Assembly: GCF_016464375.1 (NCBI RefSeq) | Contig: NZ_JADDIU010000009.1 | Location: 1-64,000 of the forward strand | Source: Bacillus renqingensis | GTDB taxonomy: Bacteria; Bacillota; Bacilli; Bacillales; Cytobacillaceae | Length of the DNA: 64,000 bases | Reading direction: 5' to 3' | In this document: positions 51,539 to 59,768 of the stretch, piece after piece | Layout of the letters: each line of letters starts with the position of its first letter | How positions within the stretch are numbered: the first letter of the stretch is position 1 | The notes under the pieces: generated by a model | Database searches by the model: none | Seen by the model: the letters and a program-made list of their open reading frames with translations, nothing else | Told to the model about the DNA's origin: nothing | Made by a program: the position numbers and the translations under genes

Positions 51539-52562
51539 ATTTTCCTATTTCACTCGGTACCTCTAAGATAATTTTCGTTCCCTTTCCAGGGTACGTATGG
51601 ATGGTTAGGCTCCCGCCAACAGATCGTGCCCGTTCATCCATGCTGAAAAGGCCGACACCGGAGGATTGCTCCCTCAAATTTAAATCAAAGCCTTTCCCTT
51701 TATCTTCAATCATGACACGAATGGCATCATCCATCTCCCTGATTGTAACCGACGCATGAGAAGTGCCGGCATACTTGCGAATATTTGTTAAAGCCTCTTG
51801 AATAATCCGATAAATTGTCAGTTCAATGCTGATATCAAGCCGTCTATGTAGCACACAATCAAAATAAACATCAATATTACTGTATTCAGAATAACGGGAA
51901 AGATAAGAACGGATTGCCGGAACAAGTCCAAGATCATCTAAGACAGACGGGCGCAGCTCCCATGAAATTTCACGAATCTCTTCAATTAGCTGGGCTGCCT
52001 CTTTTTGCATATGATGAAGCAATGGATGGTCAACCTCAGATAACAGCCGATTAATTGTAATCAAGTGGCTGTAGAGATTTTGACCGATACCGTCATGCAG
52101 GTTTCGCGACAGACGTTTGCGTTCTTCCTCTTGAACATCAATAATTCTTGTCATCATTTTTTTAAGTTCCTGCTCGAAATGCTTTCTCTTCGTTATTTCA
52201 TGGCGAATCGCGATATATTGATACGGCTTGCCCCCCTCATTTAAAAACGGAACAATCGTCGTATCCACCCAATAATAGGTTCCATCTTTGGCACGATTGC
52301 GAATTTCACCTTTCCAAACTTCTCCTGAACCAATCGTTCTCCACATATCTCTGAAAAACGCTTTAGAATGGTACCCGGAATTAATAATCCGATGGTCCTG
52401 CCCCAATAATTCCCCGCGGGAGTATTTTGAAATATGACAAAATTGGTCGTTTACATGTGTAATCACACCATGCGAATTGGTTATGGCAACAATTGAAGAG
52501 GCATCAAGGGCAAATTTATAATCGATTAACTCCTGTTTTATCTGCTGAAAGTCCCTATCCAT
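51537..52562 (-). CDS. PAS-domain sensor histidine kinase (NreB-like)
   Basis: A 341-residue soluble kinase. Residues about 12-130 are a PAS domain with PAC (IVAITNSHGVITHVNDQFCHISKYSRGELLGQ, ... FLNEGGKPYQYIAIRHEITKRK). Next is HisKA_3 with the phospho-His in EERKRLSRNLHDGIGQNLYSH, and an HATPase (ALTNIRKYAGTS, IEDKGKGFDL). NreB senses oxygen by a PAS [4Fe-4S] held by four cysteines; here the PAS has just one Cys, so the ligand must differ (haem, flavin or a small molecule). Last gene of the four-gene sensory operon. Confidence 0.85.
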   Translation of the reverse strand: MDRDFQQIKQELIDYKFALDASSIVAITNSHGVITHVNDQFCHISKYSRGELLGQDHRIINSGYHSKAFFRDMWRTIGSGEVWKGEIRNRAKDGTYYWVDTTIVPFLNEGGKPYQYIAIRHEITKRKHFEQELKKMMTRIIDVQEEERKRLSRNLHDGIGQNLYSHLITINRLLSEVDHPLLHHMQKEAAQLIEEIREISWELRPSVLDDLGLVPAIRSYLSRYSEYSNIDVYFDCVLHRRLDISIELTIYRIIQEALTNIRKYAGTSHASVTIREMDDAIRVMIEDKGKGFDLNLREQSSGVGLFSMDERARSVGGSLTIHTYPGKGTKIILEVPSEIGK

Positions 52563-52565
52563 TTT

Positions 52566-53021
52566 TCAAATATGCTCCTTTAAGAGCTGTTCCAGGATGA
52601 GGGCTGAATCGTTTACCTTTTGCTGCACCTCTTCACTAAATACGTATGGTTCGCGTTTTCCTACGAGCAAAACACCTTTCGGAACGTCATGAAAAAATAA
52701 AGGGACCGCATAGGAAGAAACAAGCTTTTCCGCAAGCATAATCGGATAATCCGTTATTTTCCCATTGATCTGATGGGGAAAATCGGTGATCATCATCGTG
52801 CTGCCGCTTGAAATTATTTTTCCGGCGATTCCTTTTCCAAAACGGACCGTTATTCGTTTATACTTATCATTTAAATTGCCGGTTGCATAATGCCATCTTA
52901 CATCCGGACCTGTTTCATTTTGAATCGCAAGCCCGACAAATTCACAGCCTGCAGTCGTCTTAAGGTTATCACAAACCTCCATCACCCCAGGAAGTTCTCT
53001 TAATTCTGTCATCCTTGTCAT
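52566..53021 (-). CDS. GAF-domain protein (NreA-like)
   Basis: A 151-residue single GAF domain: MEVCDNLKTTAGCEFVGLAIQ, VRFGKGIAGKIISSGSTMMITDFP and PLFFHDVPKGVLLVGKREPYVFSEE. Staphylococcal NreA is a same-sized GAF protein that binds nitrate and controls the NreB kinase. The gene sits between an NarL-type regulator and a PAS kinase, the nreC/nreB equivalents, so a nitrate or nitrite sensor role is likely but inferred. It is five bases from the preceding gene and three from the next. Confidence 0.75.
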   Translation of the reverse strand: MTRMTELRELPGVMEVCDNLKTTAGCEFVGLAIQNETGPDVRWHYATGNLNDKYKRITVRFGKGIAGKIISSGSTMMITDFPHQINGKITDYPIMLAEKLVSSYAVPLFFHDVPKGVLLVGKREPYVFSEEVQQKVNDSALILEQLLKEHI

Positions 53022-53026
53022 TCTCC

Positions 53027-53680
53027 TTAAATACTATAGCCTAATAACCCCTTTTTAACGGCATATTCTACTAACTCCGGCCGCGTCTTTAGCTGAAGTT
53101 TCTCCATTAAGTTACTTTTATGGGTCTCGACTGTTTTCACACTGATGATAAGCTGCTTCGCAATTTCCTTATTCGCATAACCTTTGGCAATGAGTGTTAA
53201 AACTTCCCTTTCCCGTTCCGATAAGAGATTGTAACTGTCATGGTCATCGTGTTTCACACCGGATAAGTATTCTTCCATTAACCGTTTTGTGGCTGACGGG
53301 TGGAGATAGGCATCCCCTTTTGCCACGGATTCAATCGCCGACATTAATTCATCTTGCGGTGCGCTTTTTAAAATGCAACCGGATGCCCCGCCTTGAATCG
53401 CCCTAAAGAGATATTCCTCATCATCATGCATGGTTAAAATCAGAATATTGATCTCCGGCATTTGCTGCTTCAATTCCGTTGTCGCTGAAAGTCCGTCTTT
53501 TCCATGAGGCATGCTTAAGTCCATCACTACCACATCAGGCTTTAATTTCAATGCCTTTTTGATTCCTTCATTTCCTTCAGATGCTTCCCCTACTACTTCC
53601 ATTTCAGGATTGGTATTGAGGAGCATTTTTAAACCGCTTCTAACAACTGCATGGTCGTCAACCAATAGGATTTTGATCAA
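53027..53680 (-). CDS. NarL/FixJ-family response regulator (NreC-like)
   Basis: A 217-residue regulator. Receiver: IKILLVDDHAVVRSGLKMLL, phospho-Asp in DVVVMDLSMPHGKDGL, Lys in CILKSAPQDE; output: LSEREREVLTLIAKGYANKEIAKQLIISVKTVETHKSNLMEKL. It has two potential partner kinases in the same operon. The start is TTG at 53680, six bases after AAAGGGGAG; a GTG at 53701 lacks a ribosome site. Likely targets include the Mo-enzyme operon. Confidence 0.88.
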   Translation of the reverse strand: MIKILLVDDHAVVRSGLKMLLNTNPEMEVVGEASEGNEGIKKALKLKPDVVVMDLSMPHGKDGLSATTELKQQMPEINILILTMHDDEEYLFRAIQGGASGCILKSAPQDELMSAIESVAKGDAYLHPSATKRLMEEYLSGVKHDDHDSYNLLSEREREVLTLIAKGYANKEIAKQLIISVKTVETHKSNLMEKLQLKTRPELVEYAVKKGLLGYSI

Positions 53681-53693
53681 TCTTAACTCCCCT

Positions 53694-54347
53694 TTAATCA
53701 CCCATTAGTGGAAGGGATAATTTAATCTGGGTTCCCTCTCCTATTTTAGAGGATATGGTACACCTGCCACCAGTGAGAAGCATTCGTTCTTTCATCGCTT
53801 CCAATCCTAAAGAATGCTGTTCAAAATCTTCAGGCTGAAATCCCTTTCCATAATCTCGAATCGAAATCGTTAGCTCGTCTTCTTTCCAGACGAAGTTTAT
53901 TTTTACATTGGATGTATCAGCATATTTTGCAATATTCATAAAGGCCTCTTGACAGACACGAAAAACAGCAATCCGGTTTCTCTCCGGTATCGGTTTCTCT
54001 TCACCGGTTGATTTGAAGTCAACCAAAATGCCGAAGGTGGAGGTATAAAGCTTGCAATAGCTTTTCATTGCCGGCAGCAAGCCAAGGGTTGTAAGAGCAG
54101 GCGGATGTAATTCAACTGAAAGCAGCCTAATCTCTTGGATGGTCTTTTCAATTAACAGGGTCATTTCATGCAGGTAATTTTTCATCTCTGGCTCTTTCGT
54201 TCCAGATTCAACAACCTGCAAGCCTGTCAAAATACTATATAGATTTTGCCCGACCCCTTCATGCAAATCCAATGCGATTCTCTTTATTTCTTCTTCCTGT
54301 GAAGCAATAATATAAGAGCTGATTTGCTGTTTGGACTTTACATCCAT
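53694..54347 (-). CDS. cytosolic HisKA_3 histidine kinase without sensor domain
   Basis: A 217-residue kinase core: SSYIIASQEEEIKRIALDLHEGVGQNLYSILTGL (phospho-His in LHEGVGQ), then HATPase with EAFMNIAKYADTSN, IRDYGKGFQPED and GLEAMKERMLL. No sensor domain or membrane helix precedes it, so signal input must come from a partner, perhaps the GAF protein. It heads the operon, ahead of the response regulator. Confidence 0.85.
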   Translation of the reverse strand: MDVKSKQQISSYIIASQEEEIKRIALDLHEGVGQNLYSILTGLQVVESGTKEPEMKNYLHEMTLLIEKTIQEIRLLSVELHPPALTTLGLLPAMKSYCKLYTSTFGILVDFKSTGEEKPIPERNRIAVFRVCQEAFMNIAKYADTSNVKINFVWKEDELTISIRDYGKGFQPEDFEQHSLGLEAMKERMLLTGGRCTISSKIGEGTQIKLSLPLMGD

Positions 54348-54399
54348 CGCCCGCCCCCCTTAATTTGATTTATCGGTAATTCCGGATGATATCTGCACT

Positions 54400-54439
54400 A
54401 GGCCATACGCCGTTAAACGGGCATTTCCGCTTTTCTAAT
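54400..54439. repeat. MITE-like repeat, terminal fragment
   Basis: GGCCATACGCCGTTAAACGG then GCATTTCCGCTTTTCTAATA is a diverged copy of the right end of the composite repeat. It overlaps the last codons of the gene at 54413, separating the Mo-enzyme and sensory operons. Confidence 0.65.
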
Positions 54440-54700
54440 AGTATAAGTTAACCTGCTCTCTGAATCAAATGCAGTCCACCGTTCTTCCGATTCACTTACT
54501 TGGCTTGTCAATGGAACGGCGAGAAAGTAAAAATCATCAAAGTAAAAACGAATATGGGTAGCATCCGGACAAACCTGAACCCGCTTAATGGTTTTTATTA
54601 CTGCCGGTGCCTGTTCACCGCCCTCTTGATCATGAATAACTATTTCAACTGGAAACCCTTCTGCAAACCGCTTTACATCTTCAATATTAATGGACACCAC
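54413..54700 (-). CDS. hypothetical protein (95 aa), last gene of Mo-enzyme operon
   Basis: No family recognised. Soluble, mainly beta (INIEDVKRFAEGFPVEIVIHD, THIRFYFDDFYFLAVPL). It overlaps the preceding gene by 14 bases and starts at GTG, 11 bases after GAGGGGA. The tail (RKAEMPV) runs into a repeat fragment. Probably an accessory protein of the oxidoreductase. Confidence 0.6.
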   Translation of the reverse strand: MVSINIEDVKRFAEGFPVEIVIHDQEGGEQAPAVIKTIKRVQVCPDATHIRFYFDDFYFLAVPLTSQVSESEERWTAFDSESRLTYTIRKAEMPV

Positions 54701-55004
54701 AGCTGGTACATCCCCTCTTTACAGGATAGATGAACATTTTATAGCCCTGCAGATACTGCCAGAATATCTCTTCCGCCTGCTCTTCAAGGAATTCAATCGT
54801 TTCATCTTCAGAACACCAATTGCTCATCCCTTTTATCTCAGCGATCACCATCTCCACTCCGTCCATCGTCTTTTCCTCCAGATACCAATCGAGACGTTTC
54901 TTCGCAAAGATTGTTTTCAATAGGTCATCAATGACTAAAGCAAAATCACCAGTCTTTGGACGGACAAAGCAAAGGTCAATATAGGTTTCACTCGTCATTG
55001 ACAT
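54687..55004 (-). CDS. hypothetical protein (105 aa) in Mo-enzyme operon
   Basis: No family recognised. Acidic, soluble; contains LVIDDLLKTIFAKKRLDWYLEE and EFLEEQAEEIFWQYLQGY, and ends in CTSCGVH, a CxxC that could bind metal. It overlaps the small membrane gene by 17 bases at its start and the next gene by 14 at its end, so it is clearly part of the operon. Confidence 0.6.
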   Translation of the reverse strand: MSMTSETYIDLCFVRPKTGDFALVIDDLLKTIFAKKRLDWYLEEKTMDGVEMVIAEIKGMSNWCSEDETIEFLEEQAEEIFWQYLQGYKMFIYPVKRGCTSCGVH

Positions 55005-55182
55005 TCACCCCTTTTTTATAGAGGAGGAAGGCGATGGGGAACAGGATAACATTAATGATGGCTGCAATGATGGTATTCGAATAATGTTGATAAAAATATT
55101 GATGGACCATATATTGGGTAAAAATAATGTTCAGCATTAACACCGCGAGCAGCAGTGCGACAGGAACGTAACTACGCTTCAT
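54988..55182 (-). CDS. small two-helix membrane protein in Mo-enzyme operon
   Basis: A 64-residue protein with two membrane helices (VPVALLLAVLMLNIIFTQYMV and TIIAAIINVILFPIAFLLYK). It overlaps the Rieske gene and the next gene. No family recognised; it may be a small structural subunit of the membrane complex. Confidence 0.65.
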   Translation of the reverse strand: MKRSYVPVALLLAVLMLNIIFTQYMVHQYFYQHYSNTIIAAIINVILFPIAFLLYKKGVNVNDE

Positions 55183-55696
55183 ACCGCTTCACCCCCACAG
55201 CATAAACCGTGCCATTCTCAACCTTCAGATGAATTTCCGGAAGCGGACGTCTTGGCGGCCCAGCAATAGGTTCTCCGGTTTTGACATCAAATTTCCCGTG
55301 ATGACAAGGACAGATCATTTTTCCCTCTTCTTTTTCCCAAAAAACAGGGCAGCGAAGATGTGTGCAGGCATTTTGATAGGCAACGTAATGATTTTCGGAT
55401 AGTCTGATTAAGATTGCACTGTCATGCTCCCCGGGAAAAGCAAATTCAACGGCGTCACCAACAGCTAAAGACTTTACCTCGGTGATTTTCTTCTTTGGAT
55501 ATTTCTTATCGCCCAAACCTGTGAGTTCCTTTGCGGCAATCGCTCCCCATGGAAGGGAGGAAACAGCAAATACTCCTGCTGCGCCAACCAATGTCTTCAT
55601 AAAGCCGCGGCGGTCAAGCTTTCTTTCATAATTACGATGAATATTATGTGTGTAGTTATCTTCACTGTACGGGATTTTGTTATTTTTATCGCTCAT
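55172..55696 (-). CDS. Rieske 2Fe-2S protein with Tat-type signal
   Basis: A 174-residue protein. The N-terminus has a twin-arginine motif (LDRRGFMKTLVGAAGVFAVSS) that targets or anchors the folded protein outside the membrane. The Rieske ligands are CTHLRCPVF and CPCHHGKFD. This is the usual layout of Rieske subunits of quinol-oxidising complexes. The start at 55696 is seven bases after TAGGAGGG. It follows the 4Fe-4S gene by 11 bases. Confidence 0.88.
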   Translation of the reverse strand: MSDKNNKIPYSEDNYTHNIHRNYERKLDRRGFMKTLVGAAGVFAVSSLPWGAIAAKELTGLGDKKYPKKKITEVKSLAVGDAVEFAFPGEHDSAILIRLSENHYVAYQNACTHLRCPVFWEKEEGKMICPCHHGKFDVKTGEPIAGPPRRPLPEIHLKVENGTVYAVGVKRYEA

Positions 55697-55707
55697 ATGA
55701 ATCCCTC

Positions 55708-56268
55708 CTAAAACAATTTCGTGACACCCTGAAGGATTCCAGGGAGATTCACTCTTACATTTGTTTCGCCTTCTAAATAAGGCATGCTTGTTACCCACTT
55801 GCCATTATCAAGATTGAATTGCTGATTCTTCGCTTCAATTTCTTCATCCGTCAGCCATTGTAAGGTGTTGGAAGGACATACACTTTCACACATTGGCGGG
55901 ATTCCATCCTTTGTACGATCGATACAAAGGTCGCATTTATACATTAAATTCTGCTCGGTATCGAATTTCGGAATCCCGTATGGGCAAGCAATCGTGCAGT
56001 TTTGGCAGCCGATGCACTTTTCAACAAGAGCCGAAAGAACAGCCCCTGTTTCATGAATTTGGATCGCTTGAGCTGGACAGCTTCTTGCACAAGCTGGATT
56101 CACGCAATGAAGACACATAAGCGGCATGGTTTGCCGATTCACAAGCGGATTCACGTCGTACACATAGTTTCGATTCCGCTGTTCATGCCCGCCGCATTGT
56201 GTGCAGGCTGCTAAACAAGAACGGCATCCGATACAGTTTTCCAGTTCCAGGTATAACCTCTTTTTCAT
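55708..56268 (-). CDS. 4Fe-4S ferredoxin subunit (NrfC/DmsB-like)
   Basis: A 186-residue protein with four cysteine clusters as in electron-transfer subunits of Mo-bisMGD enzymes: CIGCRSCLAACTQC, CLHCVNPACARSCP, CIGCQNCTIACPYG and CDLCIDRTKDGIPPMCESVCP. It would relay electrons between the membrane subunit and the catalytic subunit. No signal peptide, so cytoplasmic. The start lies one base after the Mo-enzyme stop, showing translational coupling. Confidence 0.9.
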   Translation of the reverse strand: MKKRLYLELENCIGCRSCLAACTQCGGHEQRNRNYVYDVNPLVNRQTMPLMCLHCVNPACARSCPAQAIQIHETGAVLSALVEKCIGCQNCTIACPYGIPKFDTEQNLMYKCDLCIDRTKDGIPPMCESVCPSNTLQWLTDEEIEAKNQQFNLDNGKWVTSMPYLEGETNVRVNLPGILQGVTKLF

Positions 56269-56269
56269 C

Positions 56270-58459
56270 CTACTGCACCGCCCTTTTTTCGCGTTTTTCA
56301 ATCTGTGCTGCACATGCCTTAAACTCCGGCATCCGGGACATGGGATCGAGTGCGTCGATTGTTAACAGATTAATAGATTGATCATGGCCAAAATGGTAGG
56401 GAACAAATACCGTATCTTTACGGATCGCTTCGGTAATTTTCACTTTATACTCGGCTTCCCCTCTTCTTGTGTAGAGGCGGACAACCTCTTCATGTTCAAT
56501 TTGATATTTCGCCGCTGTTTCCGGATGTACTTCCACATAGGCCTCCGGGCACATATCTCGTAAAAATTGAATGCGGCGGGTTTGGTTGCCCGACAAATAA
56601 TGATAGACGACACGTCCTGTTGTTAAGCGCAGCGGATATTCTTCATCCGGTTCTTCAGCAGGCGGGCGATAAGGCAGAGCACAAATTTTCGCCTTCCCAT
56701 CTGGATGATAAAACTTTTTATCTAGGAACATATGCGGTGTACCTGGATCGGCTTCATCCTTGCAAGGCCAGAACACCCCGTCCTGCTTGTCGATTTTGTC
56801 CCATGTTGCTCCGTAGTAATCGGCATAACCCCCTTTTGAGGCTAAGCGGAACTCATCGGCTACATCGCGGGCCGTTTGTAAATGAGAGAAATACTTTCCT
56901 CTGCCAAGGCGTTCTGCAAGCTCCACTTGGATCTGCCAATCCGGCTTAGATTCTCCCAGCGGCTCTTGGGCCTTATTGATTTTAATAATCCGCCCTTCCA
57001 GATTGGTGACTGTTCCTTCATCTTCTGACCACGTTACAGAAGGAAGGATAACATCCGCAAATTCTGCTGACTCGGATAAATAGAAATCAGCACAAACCAT
57101 GAAGTCCAGGTTTTTCAATGCTCTGCGAATAAAATTTTGATTTGGTGCGGAAACGGCTGGGTTGGAACAAAGCAAATATAAGCCGCGGATTGTTTTTTGT
57201 TCCATTAATTCAAACATTTCATAAGCAGAAACACCCGGCTGCGGCATTTCTTCGGGAGGGATGCCCCAGACCTGACAAACTTCGCGAACATGCTCTGGAT
57301 TGGTTAGCTTACGATAACCTGGAAGTAAGTCTGACTTCTGTCCATGCTCGCGGCCGCCTTGACCATTTCCCTGCCCGGTAAATGTCGCCACACCTGATTT
57401 TGGACGGCCGATTTTCCCGGTAACTAAGGCCATGTTGGTGTAGGCTGATACGTTATCTACCCCTTTGTGCTGCTGCTCGACCCCGCGGGCAAACATCACG
57501 ACGGCATTGGGGGCTTTTCCGTAAATTTCTGCCGCACGAATGATCTTTTCAGGGGCAACCCCGGTGATTTGGCTTGTATATTCCGGTGTAAATTGTTTCA
57601 CCAATTCCTTTGTTTCTTCAAAACCATTTGTATGATTGCCAACGAAATCTTCATCCACATAACCGGCTTGGATCAGCAGGTTTAAAATGCCATTTGCCAG
57701 TGCAAGGTCTGTTCCCGGCCTTAAATCGAGATGGACATCCGCACGTCTTGCAATTGGGGTCTCACGAGGATCAGCTACGATCAGATAGCCGCCCCGTTCC
57801 TGCACATGCCAAACCCGGAACATCGAGGTGGGGTGGCATTCGGCTGTGTTGCTGCCGGCAATGAATAAGCAATCTGTTTCATGGATATCGGTCCATGGTA
57901 AGGTAGAGCCGCGGTCCACTCCGAAAGAGCGCAGGAAGCCGCCCGCCGCACTTGACATACAGAAACGTCCATTATAGTCGATATAACGTGTTCCAAGGGC
58001 CACCCTGGCAAACTTCCCAGTCAAATAACATTTTTCATTCGTCATCGACACGCCGCTGAATACGGATAAGGCATCTTTTCCATATTGCTGCTGCAGCTCG
58101 GTAAACTTCTTTGCAATTAAATCATAGGCTTCCTCCCACGTCGCTTCGCGGAAGCCTTTTTGCGTTCCCTTTAAGGAAGCATCATCACGGATTAACGGTT
58201 TTAGGATGCGGTCCGGGTGGTTTGTCTGCTGATAAGCCGTAACTCCCTTTGGACACATTTTTCCGACTGTTACCGGCCAGTCATAACGGGGTTCAACCCC
58301 GATAATTTGATTCGTTTTCGTATTGACACGTAAATTCATCCCACATTGCATTCCGCAGTAGCTGCAGTGCGTCTTTACGAGCGTTTCATTGGGATGACGT
58401 ACATTCTCAATTTCCTTGAAAAATTGATCTCTCGGGGCCTTTGTATTAACCTCTTGCAT
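56270..58459 (-). CDS. molybdopterin oxidoreductase (NasC/NarB-like, possibly nitrate reductase)
   Basis: A 729-residue bis-MGD enzyme. N-terminal [4Fe-4S] site HCSYCGMQCGMN ... KMCPKG; Mo-ligand Cys in NGRFCMSSAAGGFLRSFG, a pattern like assimilatory/cytoplasmic nitrate reductases (no selenocysteine, unlike many formate dehydrogenases); AGSNTAECHPTSMFRVW; YLIVADPRETPIARRAD; and a C-terminal dinucleotide domain (LRLTTGRVVYHYLSGNQTRR). No Tat signal, so it acts in the cytoplasm. Partner genes (4Fe-4S, Rieske, cytochrome b-like membrane protein) imply a quinone-linked respiratory role. Formate dehydrogenase remains an alternative. Confidence 0.85.
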   Translation of the reverse strand: MQEVNTKAPRDQFFKEIENVRHPNETLVKTHCSYCGMQCGMNLRVNTKTNQIIGVEPRYDWPVTVGKMCPKGVTAYQQTNHPDRILKPLIRDDASLKGTQKGFREATWEEAYDLIAKKFTELQQQYGKDALSVFSGVSMTNEKCYLTGKFARVALGTRYIDYNGRFCMSSAAGGFLRSFGVDRGSTLPWTDIHETDCLFIAGSNTAECHPTSMFRVWHVQERGGYLIVADPRETPIARRADVHLDLRPGTDLALANGILNLLIQAGYVDEDFVGNHTNGFEETKELVKQFTPEYTSQITGVAPEKIIRAAEIYGKAPNAVVMFARGVEQQHKGVDNVSAYTNMALVTGKIGRPKSGVATFTGQGNGQGGREHGQKSDLLPGYRKLTNPEHVREVCQVWGIPPEEMPQPGVSAYEMFELMEQKTIRGLYLLCSNPAVSAPNQNFIRRALKNLDFMVCADFYLSESAEFADVILPSVTWSEDEGTVTNLEGRIIKINKAQEPLGESKPDWQIQVELAERLGRGKYFSHLQTARDVADEFRLASKGGYADYYGATWDKIDKQDGVFWPCKDEADPGTPHMFLDKKFYHPDGKAKICALPYRPPAEEPDEEYPLRLTTGRVVYHYLSGNQTRRIQFLRDMCPEAYVEVHPETAAKYQIEHEEVVRLYTRRGEAEYKVKITEAIRKDTVFVPYHFGHDQSINLLTIDALDPMSRMPEFKACAAQIEKREKRAVQ

Positions 58460-59528
58460 TCTGATTAGCCTCCTTGTGCTTGACTTGGTGGGTAGGAATT
58501 CCTGAGAATCTGGAAATTCGATATTTTCTGCGGCATGGCAGGCATAGTTCGGCTAAATTGAAGCCATCTTCCATATTGAAATGGATATCATTCACATCCA
58601 ACACCTGAATGACATCATTCGATTGTTCAACTGATACGAAATGGTTGCCGCACACTTTGCATTCTTTCATATGCTGCTCTCCATAATGTTCACGATAGTT
58701 CCTGGCAAACACGCTCATTGGACGGAAAGGGATATGAGCAAGCTTCCCGAACGGCAAATAAATTAAGGTTACAATTACCGAAAATTGGTGAATCAACGAC
58801 ATTTGTGGCTGCAGAAAGCCTGCCAGAAATACGTTCTGGACGGTTAATAAAAGACCGGTAACGGAAATAAACAATAATAGATAAAGCGGCAGAAGATCGT
58901 AGATGAATTTTTGCTCAGCCCTTGCCTGCATGTTTTTCATCCGGCGATATAGCGCCATACAAACACCTGTAATGACCATGATGGCTGAAATATTCAATGC
59001 GTTATAAGAGAGCCAAGCGATAATGCCATCTGCTTTAACCTTTATTACGTCCATTCCCATCACGACGACAGTGTAATAGCCATTGTCCGCCATCGTAAAA
59101 TACATCCAGCTAAACACGAGCGGAAAGGTAACTAAGCAGGCTAAGATACAGCCCCAGCCAATTAGCACGTGCTGAAGCCAGCGGTAAAATCCGCGTTTTT
59201 TGATAAAATCATAGATGGCCAAGTGATTCACGGCAGTTTTGACCGTTTTTTTTCTAAATAAAAGCTTTAAACCTTTTTTGATAATTATTTTGGTTGGCGG
59301 CCTTTCTCCCCATGCAATAAAGCGGTAGAAAAAACCACCGATGAAGACGATGGTTCCAACCATATATCCATAGAGATTCAAGTCGATATGGGAAAACATT
59401 CTTGTGCCAATAAACACTAAAATCGCAAGTCCGACAATGGTGAAAAACATCGATTTAGCAAAATGAGAGGCAAACGCGCTATTAATCGAATGTTCCGTTT
59501 GGTTAGCCGGTGAAATAGTTGACTGCAT
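58446..59528 (-). CDS. cytochrome b-like membrane subunit of Mo-enzyme complex
   Basis: A 360-residue protein with about six membrane helices (MFFTIVGLAILVFIGTRMF, ... HVLIGWGCILACLVTFPLVFSWMYF, ... IMVITGVCMALYRRM, ... LLPLYLLLFISVTGLLLTVQNVFLAG, QFSVIVTLIYLPFGKLAHI). Paired His residues in helices (QHVLIGW, IHQFSVI, LAHI) suggest haem b, as in NarI/DsrM-type quinol oxidases. The tail has CKVCGNHF and CLPCRRKY, a zinc- or iron-binding knuckle. The start at 59528 is eight bases after AAGGAGG; the stop overlaps the Mo-enzyme start by 14 bases. First gene of the operon. Confidence 0.82.
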   Translation of the reverse strand: MQSTISPANQTEHSINSAFASHFAKSMFFTIVGLAILVFIGTRMFSHIDLNLYGYMVGTIVFIGGFFYRFIAWGERPPTKIIIKKGLKLLFRKKTVKTAVNHLAIYDFIKKRGFYRWLQHVLIGWGCILACLVTFPLVFSWMYFTMADNGYYTVVVMGMDVIKVKADGIIAWLSYNALNISAIMVITGVCMALYRRMKNMQARAEQKFIYDLLPLYLLLFISVTGLLLTVQNVFLAGFLQPQMSLIHQFSVIVTLIYLPFGKLAHIPFRPMSVFARNYREHYGEQHMKECKVCGNHFVSVEQSNDVIQVLDVNDIHFNMEDGFNLAELCLPCRRKYRISRFSGIPTHQVKHKEANQNARG

Positions 59529-59548
59529 TTCATGATCCTCCTTCAAAA

Positions 59549-59601
59549 AAATAACACTTTCGTTTTCTTACCCTCATTGTAGGAAAACGGAAGTGTTATC
59601 T
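59549..59601. promoter_or_regulatory. inverted repeat in the Mo-operon leader
   Basis: ATAACACTTTCGTTTTC and GAAAACGGAAGTGTTAT are complementary with one mismatch and a 15-base spacer, 21 bases before the start codon. It may be an RNA hairpin or an operator. Confidence 0.5.
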
Positions 59602-59604
59602 ATA

Positions 59605-59642
59605 TCGGGGAACTCCCCTAATATCGGAGGAAAAAACCCCTA
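59605..59642. promoter_or_regulatory. two adjacent GGGG/CCCC palindromes upstream of the Mo operon
   Basis: TCGGGGAACTCCCCTA (59605-59620) and, four bases on, TCGGAGGAAAAAACCCCTA (59624-59642). Both have the outline TCGGrG...CCCCTA. The same element, TCGGGGTTCCCCTA, lies upstream of the HD-GYP gene (62335-62348). Likely binding sites of a regulator, perhaps the NarL-type protein at 53.0 kb. Confidence 0.5.
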
Positions 59643-59691
59643 GAAATTTTATTTTAGACAAATTTTTGTCACAATCACAACAATCACAAGC

Positions 59692-59768
59692 ATCTCACAA
59701 GGACGATAAGCACAAGACGTACGATCGAGAAGGATCCCTTTTAGCCTTCTTGACGGATTGGCTTATAA
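59692..59768. repeat. MITE-like composite repeat, internal fragment
   Basis: GGACGATAAGCACAAGACG, GAGAAGGATCCCTTTTAGCC, TTCTTGACGGATTGGCTTAT is a diverged copy of the centre of the element at 23475-23616. It reaches the stop codon of the protease gene at 59763. Confidence 0.7.

Noticed and set aside
51537..52562. Oxygen-sensing NreB with PAS iron-sulfur cluster
   Set aside because: The PAS has only one cysteine, whereas NreB needs four.
56270..58459. Assignment as selenocysteine formate dehydrogenase
   Set aside because: The Mo-ligand position is an ordinary Cys in NGRFCMSSA and there is no in-frame TGA; the pattern is closer to Nas-type nitrate reductases, though substrate is open.
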